From assembly GCA_902795835.1 (NCBI GenBank), contig CADBNA010000160.1:1-12462 (forward strand): a stretch of DNA of 12,462 nt, in the 5' to 3' direction. The position numbers and the translations under genes were made by a program. Positions 1-7,865 of the stretch are shown here, piece after piece (positions within the stretch are counted from its first letter, which is position 1; every line of letters starts with the position of its first letter). The notes below the pieces were generated by a model that saw only the letters and a list, made by a program, of their open reading frames with translations, searched no databases and was not told the DNA's origin. The DNA is from an uncultured Lachnospiraceae bacterium (lineage in GTDB: Bacteria; Bacillota_A; Clostridia; Lachnospirales; Lachnospiraceae).

Positions 1-456
1 ATCGCCAGCCGCGGCAACCTCTACCGCTTAAGCCTGCTGGGCTCGGTCGAGAGCGCGGACGGCACCAGAAAAGAAGTGTTTGAGCCCGAGATCGTGCGGA
101 CCATCGAGCTGCCGGACGCCATCTGGGACGAAGTGCAGACCGGCATGCGCCTGGTCATGACCGAAGGTTCGCAGAGCGTCAACTTCACCGATATCGAGTG
201 CTTCCCGATGGCCGGCAAATCCGGTACGTCGCAGCAGGACCTGAAGCGTTCGGAGCACGCTCACTTCATCAGCTATGCGCCGTTCGACAACCCGGAGATC
301 AGCCTGGCGGTCACCATCCCCAACGGGTACGGATCTTCCTTTGCGGCGCTGGCGGCCAACGAGATCTACAAATTCTGGTACGGGGCCATGTCCTACGACG
401 AAGTCATGAGCCTGGACGCCTTCAACCTCGGCGGCGCCTACAACCTCAACGACTGA
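1..456 (+). CDS. mrdA: Class B penicillin-binding protein (PBP2-like), C-terminal 151 residues
   Basis: This is the 3' end of a transpeptidase that cross-links peptidoglycan on the outer face of the membrane; the frame is open from the first base and the start lies outside the window. The third active-site motif of the penicillin-binding fold is visible as AGKSGTSQ, with KSG where most class B enzymes have KTG, a tolerated variant. The residues after it (TIPNGYG and a short C-terminal helix) fit the end of a transpeptidase domain, and nothing follows that domain. The rodA gene begins 25 bases downstream. PBP2 and RodA form the elongation-specific polymerase and cross-linking pair, so the assignment as the RodA partner (mrdA/pbpA) rests on this context. 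It could be another class B PBP, since the SXXK and SXN motifs cannot be seen. Confidence 0.88.
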   Translation: MASRGNLYRLSLLGSVESADGTRKEVFEPEIVRTIELPDAIWDEVQTGMRLVMTEGSQSVNFTDIECFPMAGKSGTSQQDLKRSEHAHFISYAPFDNPEISLAVTIPNGYGSSFAALAANEIYKFWYGAMSYDEVMSLDAFNLGGAYNLND

Positions 457-481
457 TGCCCGTCCTTTGAAAGAAGAGTCT

Positions 482-1642
482 ATGTCACTGAAACGACTGC
501 GCGATTATCGAATATGGGATTATCCGGTGATCCTGCTGCTCCTGGCAGCCGGATTGTCGGTGGTCGGCGTGCTGGTGATCCGCAGCGCCACCATCGGCAC
601 CGCGGACGCGGATCTGTACCAGCACCAGATCATGGGCCTGTCCATTTCCGCGGGCATGGCCGTGATCTTCTCGCTGGTGGACTATCACCTGTACAAAAAG
701 CTGTTCCCGGTCATCTGGGTCGTCATCGTAGCCATCCTGGCGTACGTGCTGATCGCCGGCGTGGTCCGCGGCGGCGCCCGGCGCTGGATCATCCTGCCGG
801 CTATCGGCCAGATCCAGCCGTCCGAGTTCTGCAAGATCATGCTGGTGGTCTTCTGGGCATCGCTGATGTCGGTGCTGGAGCGGGACATCAACAAGGCCTG
901 GGCGGTCGGCATCATCGTGGGGACCACAGCCGTTCCGCTGTTTTTGATCTTCCGCGAGCCGGACATCTCCACCACCATTGTCTGCGTGCTGCTGTTCGCG
1001 GCCATGATCTATACGGCCAAGATCAGCTACAAGTGGATCCTGGGGGTGCTCGGTGTCATCGTGCCGGCGGCCGGCGCGTTCTTCTGGTATCTGTTCGCCA
1101 ACGAGCAGGAACTGGTGGAGGAGCACTACTGGGCACGCCGCATCCTGGCGTTCTTCCGGCCGCAGCAGTATGCGGATCTGTACTACCAGCAGGAGAACTC
1201 CATGATGGCCATCGGCTCCGGCGGCCTGGCCGGCAAGGGGCTGTACACCACCACGTTTGAATCGGTCAAGAACGGCAACTTCCTCTCGGAAGCGCAGACG
1301 GACTTCGTGTTTGCCGTGGTGGGAGAGGAACTGGGCTTTCTGGGAGCGGCCGGCATCCTGTGCGGCGTGCTGTTGCTCATCATCCTGTGCCTGAACGTGG
1401 GCCGTCGGGCGCCGGATATGTGCGGGCGGCTGCTGTGCACCGGGTATGCGGCGCTGATCGGCTTCCAGACCATCGTCAACATCAGTGTGGCTACGGGAAT
1501 GATGCCCAATACCGGCATCCCGCTCCCGTTCATCAGTTTCGGCACCAGCTCCCTGCTGAGCGCCTTCGTGGGCCTGGGAATCGTGCTGAACGTCGGGTTG
1601 CAGCGTAAAAAGAAAGAGAAAGATGATTGGAGGGTCGTATGA
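482..1642 (+). CDS. rodA: RodA, SEDS-family peptidoglycan glycosyltransferase
   Basis: This is the polytopic membrane enzyme that polymerises lipid II into glycan strands during cell elongation, working with the class B PBP encoded just upstream. The 386-residue product is full length for the family and has about ten hydrophobic segments. SEDS signatures are present: AQTDFVFAVVGEELGF, whose aspartate (residue 274) aligns with the catalytic Asp of RodA, and MMPNTGIPLPFISFGTSS near the C-terminus, with Thr where SYGGSS is more usual. The ATG at 482 is preferred over an upstream in-frame TTG at 467 because the purine-rich AAGAAGAG lies at the right distance. The stop overlaps the next start as ATGA, indicating translational coupling to the methylglyoxal-synthase-like gene. 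FtsW is the main alternative, but the PBP2 neighbour favours RodA. Confidence 0.94.
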   Translation: MSLKRLRDYRIWDYPVILLLLAAGLSVVGVLVIRSATIGTADADLYQHQIMGLSISAGMAVIFSLVDYHLYKKLFPVIWVVIVAILAYVLIAGVVRGGARRWIILPAIGQIQPSEFCKIMLVVFWASLMSVLERDINKAWAVGIIVGTTAVPLFLIFREPDISTTIVCVLLFAAMIYTAKISYKWILGVLGVIVPAAGAFFWYLFANEQELVEEHYWARRILAFFRPQQYADLYYQQENSMMAIGSGGLAGKGLYTTTFESVKNGNFLSEAQTDFVFAVVGEELGFLGAAGILCGVLLLIILCLNVGRRAPDMCGRLLCTGYAALIGFQTIVNISVATGMMPNTGIPLPFISFGTSSLLSAFVGLGIVLNVGLQRKKKEKDDWRVV

Positions 1643-2034
1643 AGATCGGAATGCTCGCTCATGATTCCAAAAAGATGCTGATGCAGAATCTGTGCATCGC
1701 CTACCAGGGGATCCTGAAGAAGAACGACCTGTACGCCACCGGTACGACGGGCCGGCTGGTGGAAGAGCAGACAAACCTCATCGTGCACAAATATCTTCCC
1801 GGCCACCTGGGCGGGGTGCAGCAGCTCGGCGCGCAGATCGAGAGCAACGAGCTGGATCTTCTGATCTTCCTGCGGGAGCCGGTGGCTCCCAAAAAGACGG
1901 ATCCGGACGCGGATTACCTGTTCCGCCTCTGCGACCGCAACAACATTCCGCTGGCCACCAATCTGGCCACGGCCGAACTCCTGATCCGGTCGCTCGAGGC
2001 CGGTGCCATGGAGTGGCGCGAAGCCTACAAATGA
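1639..2034 (+). CDS. mgsA: Methylglyoxal-synthase-like protein with altered active site
   Basis: Methylglyoxal synthase converts dihydroxyacetone phosphate to methylglyoxal and phosphate, a bypass of lower glycolysis in the cytosol. The 131-residue product carries the family fold signatures: LAHDSKK at the N-terminus, LYATGTTG (phosphate-binding loop, residues 31-38) and NIPLATNLATAELLI near the end. An ungapped alignment from memory with E. coli MgsA (offset 11) matches His8 to His19 and Asp90 to Asp101. However, the general base Asp71 of the GGDQQ motif is Val60 (GGVQQLGA), His98 is Thr87 and Asp91 is Glu80. The enzyme may therefore be inactive or altered, and the symbol names the family rather than a proven activity. 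The ATG overlaps the rodA stop by four bases and has a GGAGG ribosome site inside the rodA end. Confidence 0.82.
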   Translation: MKIGMLAHDSKKMLMQNLCIAYQGILKKNDLYATGTTGRLVEEQTNLIVHKYLPGHLGGVQQLGAQIESNELDLLIFLREPVAPKKTDPDADYLFRLCDRNNIPLATNLATAELLIRSLEAGAMEWREAYK

Positions 2035-2065
2035 TGACCGCCGGAGGGATTTCCGTGAAAAGCGG

Positions 2066-2094
2066 TTGTCTTTTCCCTGTGGTTCGCCTATAAT
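2066..2094 (+). promoter_or_regulatory. Sigma-70/SigA-type promoter upstream of the P-loop gene
   Basis: TTGTCT at 2066-2071 and a perfect TATAAT at 2089-2094 are separated by 17 bases. This sits in the 85-base gap after the mgsA-like gene and just before a strong AAAAGGAGG ribosome site (2101-2109). It probably starts the unit that runs through the HlyD-like gene and perhaps on to sepF-lspA-rluD. Confidence 0.75.
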
Positions 2095-2119
2095 ATCATC
2101 AAAAGGAGGTACGTGATTT

Positions 2120-2539
2120 ATGATACAGATCATTTCCGGAAATAAAGGCAAAGGCAAAACCAAGATCCTGCTTGAGCAGGCCAACAAGGCAGTCAAAGAA
2201 AAAGACGGCTCCATCGTTTATCTCGACAAGTCCATCAACCACATGTATGAGCTGAACAACCGCATCCGTCTGATCAACGTGCTGGACTACCACATTGACT
2301 CGAAAGAGCGCTTCTTCGGCTTTATTTCCGGCATCATCGCTTCGGATCACGATCTTGAGCAGGTTTACCTGGACAGCTTCCTGAAGCTGGCCCGCATTGA
2401 AGCTGACGAGATCGAGGGAGTCATTGATTTCCTGAACTTCATCGGCTCCAAGAATCAGGTTACGTTTATCTTAAGCGTTTCCGCTGATGAGTGTGACCTT
2501 CCCGAGAGCGTCCGCAAGTACGTGACCGTCTCCCTGTAA
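2120..2539 (+). CDS. Small P-loop ATPase-like protein of unknown function
   Basis: The 139-residue soluble protein has a clear Walker A motif near its N-terminus (GNKGKGKT, residues 7-14, fitting GxxGxGKT), so nucleotide binding is likely. A plausible Walker-B-like hydrophobic strand is less certain (SIVYLD, or VTFILSVSADE near the C-terminus). It is short for a complete AAA or RecA-type ATPase. Homologues next to HlyD-like and sepF genes in Clostridia are, from memory, loosely labelled ATP-binding or twitching-motility-like proteins, but nothing here supports a pilus role because no pilus genes are nearby. The ATG is 10 bases after a strong AAAAGGAGG site and a consensus promoter lies directly upstream. 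The next gene starts 11 bases after the stop, so the two are probably co-translated. Function is unknown. Confidence 0.85.
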   Translation: MIQIISGNKGKGKTKILLEQANKAVKEKDGSIVYLDKSINHMYELNNRIRLINVLDYHIDSKERFFGFISGIIASDHDLEQVYLDSFLKLARIEADEIEGVIDFLNFIGSKNQVTFILSVSADECDLPESVRKYVTVSL

Positions 2540-2550
2540 GACGGGTACGG

Positions 2551-3948
2551 ATGGCAGCGCGCAAAGAGAAAAACATCATCCGCTATAAGAGGCCAATTCG
2601 CGTCAATGTGGGATTGGCCCTCTTTTTGTTTATCTTTGTTTACCTGGTCATCCTCACAACGCTGTATCTGACCCGCAAGGAGATCCGTTTCTACCAGGTG
2701 GAGGCCGGTGCCATCACACAGGAGGAGACCGTGACCGCGCTGATCCTGCGGGATGAGCAGGTGCGCGGCATGGACGCCTCCGGCACCGTGGATTTCTTCC
2801 TGAACGAAGGAGACATGGCGGACCGCAGCGAAACGCTCTACACGATCGATGTCAACGGCACCTTCTCCGAGAAGCTGCATGAGGCCATGGCCGGCATGGA
2901 TTCCTTCCCGGAATCCACGGTGCGGGAGATGAAAAAAGAACTCTACGAGTTCCGCACCAGCTACGATGACCTGGCGTTTTCGGATGTCTATCTGATCCGC
3001 CGGGATCTGGAGATGGATGTGCTCAACTCGCTCGGCCAGACCGCGCTGGACAGCCTGCGCGGCAGCGAGACCTTCGTGGAAGGCACGGCGGAGGTATCGG
3101 GCCTGGTGTCCTTCGCGCTGGACGGGTATGAATTCCTGAAGGAGGCGGACATCACTGCCGCCAGTTTTGACCGTTCCGAATACACGCGCACCGTTCACCG
3201 CAGCGGCGAACTGCTGAGCGCCGGTACGCCCATCCTCAAGACCATCACGGATCAGTCTTTCTCGCTGATCTGGCCGGTCAGCGACGAGGACTATCAGGAC
3301 CTGTACGAGCTCTCCGTCAGTGACCTGTCCGCAGCCAACAAGCGCGTGACCTTTACCATTTTATCCACCGGGCAGAACGTGTCCGCGCCGTTCCATCTGT
3401 TTACGGCGGCCGACGGAACAAAGTTCTGCTCGCTGGATGTGCCGAAATACGGCGCCCGCTACACCGATGACCGGTTCCTCGATATCAAGCTGGTCAAGCA
3501 GAAGACGGAAGGCCTGAAGATCCCGGAATCCGCGGTGATCACCCAGTCGTTCTACGTGATCCCCAAGGAGTACGCAGCGTACGGCGGCAACCAGAACACC
3601 TACGGCTTCCTGCGGCGCAAAGCCGGCGAGGAAACGCCGGAGTTCATCTCGCCGACATTCTACAGCCTGTCGGCGGATGGGTACTATTACGTGAACCAGA
3701 AGGATTTTGCGGCGGGGGATACCATCTACCTGCCGGATTCGGACCAGACGTTCGTGGTGGCCGAAACCCGGGAACTGGTGGGGGCGTTCAACATCAACCG
3801 CGGCTACGCCGTGTTCCGCCAGGTGGAGATCCTCGAGCACACGGAGAACATGCTGCTGATCCGCAGCGGCACACCGTACGGGCTCGCGGTCTATGATCAC
3901 ATCGTCCAGGAGAACCGCGGCGTCAAAGAGTTTGATGTGATCTATTAA
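2551..3948 (+). CDS. HlyD-like envelope protein with one N-terminal membrane anchor
   Basis: The 465-residue protein begins with a basic segment (about residues 1-22), followed by a single hydrophobic helix (about 23-43, NVGLALFLFIFVYLVILTTL), so the rest is expected outside the membrane. The outer part resembles periplasmic-adaptor proteins of the HlyD/RND type: a strand-rich region near residues 50-110 (lipoyl-like half), a central helical stretch, a second strand-rich half, and a C-terminal barrel-like part. In a Gram-positive cell with no transporter gene nearby it is unlikely to be a classical efflux adaptor. Its placement before sepF suggests a role in envelope or division, which is inference from context. 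It is very close to the P-loop gene (11 bases) with only a weak ribosome site of its own, consistent with coupled translation. Confidence 0.8.
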   Translation: MAARKEKNIIRYKRPIRVNVGLALFLFIFVYLVILTTLYLTRKEIRFYQVEAGAITQEETVTALILRDEQVRGMDASGTVDFFLNEGDMADRSETLYTIDVNGTFSEKLHEAMAGMDSFPESTVREMKKELYEFRTSYDDLAFSDVYLIRRDLEMDVLNSLGQTALDSLRGSETFVEGTAEVSGLVSFALDGYEFLKEADITAASFDRSEYTRTVHRSGELLSAGTPILKTITDQSFSLIWPVSDEDYQDLYELSVSDLSAANKRVTFTILSTGQNVSAPFHLFTAADGTKFCSLDVPKYGARYTDDRFLDIKLVKQKTEGLKIPESAVITQSFYVIPKEYAAYGGNQNTYGFLRRKAGEETPEFISPTFYSLSADGYYYVNQKDFAAGDTIYLPDSDQTFVVAETRELVGAFNINRGYAVFRQVEILEHTENMLLIRSGTPYGLAVYDHIVQENRGVKEFDVIY

Positions 3949-4029
3949 AAGTGAAAATAACGTGTTTACAGTCAGCATAAAGGGGAGAGGCTTCTCTCAA
4001 GTATGATCGGTATCGGGAGGTAAGATACG

Positions 4030-4671
4030 ATGGGTGTAATGGACAAGATGCTTAAGGCAATGGCCCTCAATGTGGAAGACGATGAGCCCGAAACGGATGA
4101 GGAGATCACCGAAGAAGACGACGAGATCGTGACCAGCGAAAACCGCGGCGGTCTCTTTGCCCGCTGGAAAGAAGACCGGATGCCGGTGGAAGACGACGCG
4201 CCGGCCGAGGAGGATGAGGACGACTATGTCCCGCCGCGCCGTGAGCGCGTGCGGGCCGAGCGCGCCGAGCGTGCGGAAGCGCGTGCCGAGCGCGAGCCGG
4301 CACCGGCCAAACCGTCCCGCAGGCTCTTTGCAGAACGTCGGGAAGCCGCTTCTTCGTCCGATGACGGCTCCCGCCGCAAATCCATGGTCTCCATGGTCAT
4401 CGCCCGCTCCGCCGAGGATTCCGAGCAGATCGTGGATCTGCTGATCAGCGGCCGTTCCGTGGTCATGAACCTGGAAGCCGTGGGTCTGACGGATGCGCAG
4501 CGCATCATCGATTTCGTGGGTGGCGCCTGCTATACCATCGGCGGTTCCCTGCAGGGCATCTCCAACAAGATCTTCATCGCGGCGCCGGGTTCCGTGGATC
4601 TGTCCGGGGATTTCATCGAGATGGTCAACGATACCCTCAACATGAATACGCTGAATCTCTCGATCTACTAA
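4030..4671 (+). CDS. sepF: SepF, membrane-associated FtsZ-binding cell division protein
   Basis: SepF tethers and bundles FtsZ polymers at the division septum of Gram-positive bacteria. The 213-residue product has the family layout. An N-terminal amphipathic helix (MGVMDKMLKAMAL) serves for membrane binding. A long charged linker (about residues 15-115) is first acidic, then dominated by Arg, Glu and Ala (RAERAERAEARAERE). The conserved C-terminal SepF domain (about 118-205) includes MVIARSAEDSEQIVDLL and FVGGACYTIGGSLQGISNKIF. It is longer than the typical 150 residues because of the linker. A GGGAGG ribosome site at 4015-4020 supports the ATG. The 81-base gap upstream shows no convincing promoter, so it may be read from upstream. 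The ylmE- and ylmG-type genes often beside sepF are absent; the HlyD-like gene and lspA flank it instead. Confidence 0.95.
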   Translation: MGVMDKMLKAMALNVEDDEPETDEEITEEDDEIVTSENRGGLFARWKEDRMPVEDDAPAEEDEDDYVPPRRERVRAERAERAEARAEREPAPAKPSRRLFAERREAASSSDDGSRRKSMVSMVIARSAEDSEQIVDLLISGRSVVMNLEAVGLTDAQRIIDFVGGACYTIGGSLQGISNKIFIAAPGSVDLSGDFIEMVNDTLNMNTLNLSIY

Positions 4672-4692
4672 ACACAAGGAGCCTTCAGAAGA

Positions 4693-5226
4693 ATGGATCA
4701 AACGAAAACACCGCGCATGAAGACCGCCGGCTTTGTGATGATGGCCGTGCTGGTCCTGATCGACCAGCTGACCAAGTACTGGGCGGCCACCACGCTGAAG
4801 GCGGCATCCATCCCCCTGATCCCGGGCGTCTTTGAACTGTCATACGTGGAGAACCGGGGCGCGGCTTTCGGCATCCTGCAGAACGCCAATTTCTTTTTCC
4901 TGGCGGTCACGCTGATCATGCTGGCCGCGATCGTGGGCGTTCTCCGCAAGGTGCCGGAGGAGAAGCGGTACACGCTGTTCACCCTCTGCCTGTTCGGCCT
5001 GATGGCCGGTGCGGTGGGAAACCTCCTGGACCGCATGATGAACGGCTATGTGGTGGATTTCCTGTATTTCTCGCTGATCAACTTCCCGGTGTTCAACGTG
5101 GCGGACATCTGTGTGGTCTGCTCCGTGATCCTGCTGATCATCCTGATGGTCTTTGTCTACAGGAAGGACGATGATCTGGCCTTCCTGAAGCCGGGTCCGA
5201 AAGCAGACGGGGACGAAAAGAAGTGA
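4693..5226 (+). CDS. lspA: Lipoprotein signal peptidase (signal peptidase II)
   Basis: LspA is the aspartic membrane protease that removes the signal peptide of prolipoproteins after Lgt has lipidated the invariant cysteine. The 177-residue product has four hydrophobic segments and all family motifs: IDQLTKYW in the first helix, VENRGAAFGIL, and two catalytic aspartates, in GNLLDR and in FPVFNVADI. A charged hydrophilic tail of about 25 residues follows the last helix. The ATG has AAGGAG 11 bases upstream, and the gene is 21 bases after sepF. Its stop overlaps the GTG start of rluD (GTGA), giving a coupled pair. Lgt, which acts one step earlier in the same pathway, is encoded about 1.7 kb downstream. 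Confidence 0.96.
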   Translation: MDQTKTPRMKTAGFVMMAVLVLIDQLTKYWAATTLKAASIPLIPGVFELSYVENRGAAFGILQNANFFFLAVTLIMLAAIVGVLRKVPEEKRYTLFTLCLFGLMAGAVGNLLDRMMNGYVVDFLYFSLINFPVFNVADICVVCSVILLIILMVFVYRKDDDLAFLKPGPKADGDEKK

Positions 5227-6155
5227 CGGACATTTTCTACCGTGTGGAAGAAGGAGAAGAAGAAGCGCGCCTCGACCGGTATCTGGCGGCGCGCTTTTCC
5301 GAGCGCTCACGGACGTTCTGGCAGAAGCGCATCGCGGCCGGAGACGTGACGGTGAACGACCGTCCGGTCAAGCCCAGCTATGAGCCGGCGGCCGGCGACG
5401 GCATCCGCATCCGCGTGCCCGAAGTGACGCCGGTGGCCATCGCCGCCGAGGATATCCCGCTGGATATCGTCTACGAGGATTCCGATGTCATCGTGGTCAA
5501 CAAGCCCAAAGGCATGGTGGTGCACCCCGCACCCGGCCACATGACCGGGACGCTGGTCAACGCCTTGCTGTATCACTGCACGGATCTGTCCGGCATCAAC
5601 GGCGTGGAGCGTCCGGGCATCGTGCACCGGATCGACCGTGACACCACAGGCCTGCTGGTGGTCTGCAAGAACGATGCCGCGCATACGGCCATCGCCGCGC
5701 AGCTGGCGGTTCATTCGCTGCAGCGCCGCTACCGGGCCATCGTCTACGGGAATCTGCGCGAGGACGAAGGGACGGTCAACGCGCCCATCGGCCGCAGCCC
5801 TGCGGACCGCAAGAAGATGGCGGTCGTGCCGGGCGGACGGGAAGCCGTGACGCACTGGAAAGTGCTGGAGCGCTTTGGGGACTGCACCTACATCGAATGC
5901 CGCCTGGAAACGGGAAGAACGCACCAGATCCGCGTGCATATGACGAAAATCGGCCATCCGCTGGTGGGCGATACGGTCTACGGCCCGGCGGAGGGCAAAC
6001 TGGCCGGTGTGAGCCTGAAAAACCTGCACGGGCAGTGCCTTCACGCGTATCTGCTGGGGTTTGTTCACCCCACAACCGGCGAAGAGGTCGTGTTTTCCTC
6101 GCCGCTTCCGGATGAAATGGAAGAACTTCTGACGGCGCTTCGCGCCCGGAAATGA
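5223..6155 (+). CDS. rluD: RluD-type 23S rRNA pseudouridine synthase
   Basis: This enzyme isomerises uridines in large-subunit rRNA to pseudouridine. The 310-residue length is typical. Residues about 13-75 form an S4-type RNA-binding domain (ARLDRYLAARF, ITVND-like segment), and the catalytic domain follows. It contains the RluA-family signature GIVHRIDRDTTGLLVVCKND, with the catalytic aspartate in RIDRDTTG, and the later RTHQIRVHM motif. The start is GTG at 5223, overlapping the lspA stop by four bases; this start gives the normal N-terminal length before the S4 domain. An lspA-rluD pair is a common arrangement in Bacillota. The exact target positions cannot be read from sequence, so RluA-family is certain and RluD in the strict sense is likely. 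Confidence 0.92.
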   Translation: MTDIFYRVEEGEEEARLDRYLAARFSERSRTFWQKRIAAGDVTVNDRPVKPSYEPAAGDGIRIRVPEVTPVAIAAEDIPLDIVYEDSDVIVVNKPKGMVVHPAPGHMTGTLVNALLYHCTDLSGINGVERPGIVHRIDRDTTGLLVVCKNDAAHTAIAAQLAVHSLQRRYRAIVYGNLREDEGTVNAPIGRSPADRKKMAVVPGGREAVTHWKVLERFGDCTYIECRLETGRTHQIRVHMTKIGHPLVGDTVYGPAEGKLAGVSLKNLHGQCLHAYLLGFVHPTTGEEVVFSSPLPDEMEELLTALRARK

Positions 6156-6182
6156 ACCACCTATACAAAAGTGCCTGACTTG

Positions 6183-6191
6183 TGGTATAAT
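6183..6191 (+). promoter_or_regulatory. Extended -10 promoter before the cytidylate-kinase-like gene
   Basis: TGGTATAAT (TGN plus a perfect TATAAT at 6186-6191) lies in the 101-base gap after rluD. No good -35 box sits 17 bases upstream (ATACAA at 6163-6168), which fits an extended -10 promoter. The leader has a short perfect inverted repeat GGAAGGCG/CGCCTTCC (6206-6213 and 6216-6223) of unknown meaning, then an AAGGAGG ribosome site at 6243-6249. Confidence 0.65.
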
Positions 6192-6256
6192 CCTGTTAGA
6201 AGAGGGGAAGGCGGTCGCCTTCCAAAGGGAGAGAGACCACCGGAAGGAGGTACTAT

Positions 6257-6895
6257 ATGGCAGACAAACAGCAAGTCATCACCATCGGACGGGAGACCGG
6301 CAGCGGCGGACATCAGATCGGGCAGATGCTGGCCGAGCGTCTGGGCATCCGGTATTATGACAAGGAACTGCTGGCACTGGCCGCCAAGGAAAGCGGCATC
6401 GTGCAGGATCTGTTCGAGAACTACGATGAGAAGCCGGTCGGCAGCTTTCTGTTTTCCACCGTTATGAACACGTACTCGCTGGGAGCCGGCGTGGGCGGCA
6501 CGGAGCAGCTTCCCATCAACCACCGCGTCTTCCTGGCGCAGTTTGACACCATCAAGAAGGTGGCGGAGGATCACTCCTGCGTCATCATCGGGCGCTGCGC
6601 AGACTATGCGCTGTCGGACAACCCGCATATGGTCAGCGTGTTCATCACGGCGGACAAGGAAGACAAGGTGAAGCGCATCGCCGAGCGCGACGGCATCTCC
6701 GAAGACAAGGCGGCGGATCTGATCGCCAAGAGCGACAAGAAACGTGCCAATTACTACAACTATTTTACCTCAAAGACCTGGGGGAGCGCCTCCTCGTATG
6801 ATCTGATCCTGAACAGCTCGCGTATCGGGTACGACGGCTGCGTGGAGATCATCCTGGAATACCTTCGCCAGAAGCGCCTGAAAGAAGAGAAGTAA
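6257..6895 (+). CDS. Cytidylate-kinase-like family protein
   Basis: The 212-residue soluble protein is a P-loop kinase of the cytidylate-kinase-like type (Pfam Cytidylate_kin2 by recollection). The phosphate-binding loop is GRETGSGGHQIG (residues 11-22). Further on, CVIIGRCADYAL and VFITADKEDKVKRIAER match the CMP-kinase pattern of a strand, a lid region and a basic helix. DKKRANYYNYFTSKTWGSASSYDLILNSS, interrupted here only for reference, is the characteristic C-terminal block of these paralogues, with Lys/Arg-rich and Tyr-rich positions. Such proteins are common in Clostridia in addition to true Cmk, and their substrate is not established, so no symbol is given. The ATG has a strong ribosome site and its own promoter. 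lgt follows after 33 GC-rich bases. Confidence 0.88.
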   Translation: MADKQQVITIGRETGSGGHQIGQMLAERLGIRYYDKELLALAAKESGIVQDLFENYDEKPVGSFLFSTVMNTYSLGAGVGGTEQLPINHRVFLAQFDTIKKVAEDHSCVIIGRCADYALSDNPHMVSVFITADKEDKVKRIAERDGISEDKAADLIAKSDKKRANYYNYFTSKTWGSASSYDLILNSSRIGYDGCVEIILEYLRQKRLKEEK

Positions 6896-6928
6896 AGCCG
6901 GCCGGCGCCCGGCGGGAGAGTAACCGAA

Positions 6929-7858
6929 ATGCATAATGAATTGCTGCATATCGGGCCGATCACCATCTACGGATACGGCCTGATGATGGCTGTCGGTATT
7001 GTGGCAGCGTTTGTGGTGGCCATGAAGCGCGCCAAAAAGTACGGTACCGATGAGGATACCGTCTTTTACCTGGGCATTTGGGCAGGTATCGGCGGTCTGG
7101 TCGGCGCCAAGGTCATGTACTGGATCGTGGAACTGCCGACGTATCTGGCCAACCCGAAGCTGTTCCTGAACGTGGCGGACGGCTTTGTGGTCTATGGCGG
7201 TATCGTCCTGGGAATTTTCACAGGCTGGCTGTATACCCGGCGCAAACATCTGAATTTCTTTAAGATGTTTGATCTGGTCATGCCGTCCATTGCGCTCGCA
7301 CAGGCGTTCGGCCGCATCGGCTGCTTCCTGGCCGGGTGCTGCTACGGCAAAGAGACCGCGTCCGCCTGCCACATCGTGTTCAAGAATTCCCAGTTTGCCC
7401 CCAACAATGTGAAGCTGATCCCGACGCAGCTCATGAGTTCGGCACTGAATTTCCTGCATTTTGGCGTGCTCCTGGGCTTTGCCCGCAAAAAGCGCTACGA
7501 TGGCCAGGTGGGCAGCCTGTATCTGATCCTGTACAGCATCGGACGGTTTGCCATGGAGTATTTCCGCGGAGATCCGCGCGGGAGAGTCTGGCTGTTTTCC
7601 ACATCGCAGTTCATCGCCATTTTCACGCTGATCGCGGGCGTGGTGCTGTACCGGATGTGCACGGTGCGCGGCGCCATTGCCGAAGCCGATGCGGAATACG
7701 AAGCCGAAAAAGCCGCTGCAGAAACGAAAGACACGGATGCTGCAGACAAGACAGCTGATGAAGCTGAAGCGGAACCTGCAGACAAGACGGCTGCCAGCGA
7801 AGAAACGTCCGAGGAAGCCGACCATACCGAGGAATCCGCCGATAAGCCGGAAGCCTGA
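6929..7858 (+). CDS. lgt: Prolipoprotein diacylglyceryl transferase with acidic C-terminal tail
   Basis: Lgt transfers diacylglycerol from phosphatidylglycerol to the lipobox cysteine of prolipoproteins in the membrane, the step before LspA. The 309-residue product has about seven hydrophobic segments. The N-terminal ITIYGYGLMMAVG, the GFVVYGGIVLG block (residues 85-95) and the Lgt signature region GRIGCFLAGCCYGK (about 128-141) are present. The signature has the cysteine-rich form seen in Clostridia rather than the GRxGNFxN form of proteobacteria. AMEYFRGDPRG follows in the last third. After the last membrane segment (about residue 248) comes a roughly 60-residue Ala/Glu/Asp/Lys tail with repeated ADKTA-like units, probably cytoplasmic and disordered. 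The ribosome site is GGGAGAG. A strong terminator begins eight bases after the stop. Confidence 0.94.
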   Translation: MHNELLHIGPITIYGYGLMMAVGIVAAFVVAMKRAKKYGTDEDTVFYLGIWAGIGGLVGAKVMYWIVELPTYLANPKLFLNVADGFVVYGGIVLGIFTGWLYTRRKHLNFFKMFDLVMPSIALAQAFGRIGCFLAGCCYGKETASACHIVFKNSQFAPNNVKLIPTQLMSSALNFLHFGVLLGFARKKRYDGQVGSLYLILYSIGRFAMEYFRGDPRGRVWLFSTSQFIAIFTLIAGVVLYRMCTVRGAIAEADAEYEAEKAAAETKDTDAADKTADEAEAEPADKTAASEETSEEADHTEESADKPEA

Positions 7859-7865
7859 AAAAAGA

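Noticed and set aside
485..1774. Long open minus-strand frame (429 codons) opposite rodA and the mgsA-like gene.
   Set aside because: It is a shadow of GC-rich coding DNA: composition is His/Gln/Arg/Asp-rich with no hydrophobic or domain pattern, while the plus strand encodes clear RodA and MGS sequences.
2056..2076. Possible small hairpin GAAAAG/CTTTTC before the P-loop gene as a terminator for mgsA.
   Set aside because: The stem is only six mostly A-T pairs without a T-run after it, and it overlaps the -35 box.
3949..4029. Possible promoter before sepF (TTTACA at 3965 and TATGAT at 4002).
   Set aside because: The spacing is about 31 bases, far outside the normal range, and no other good pair was found.
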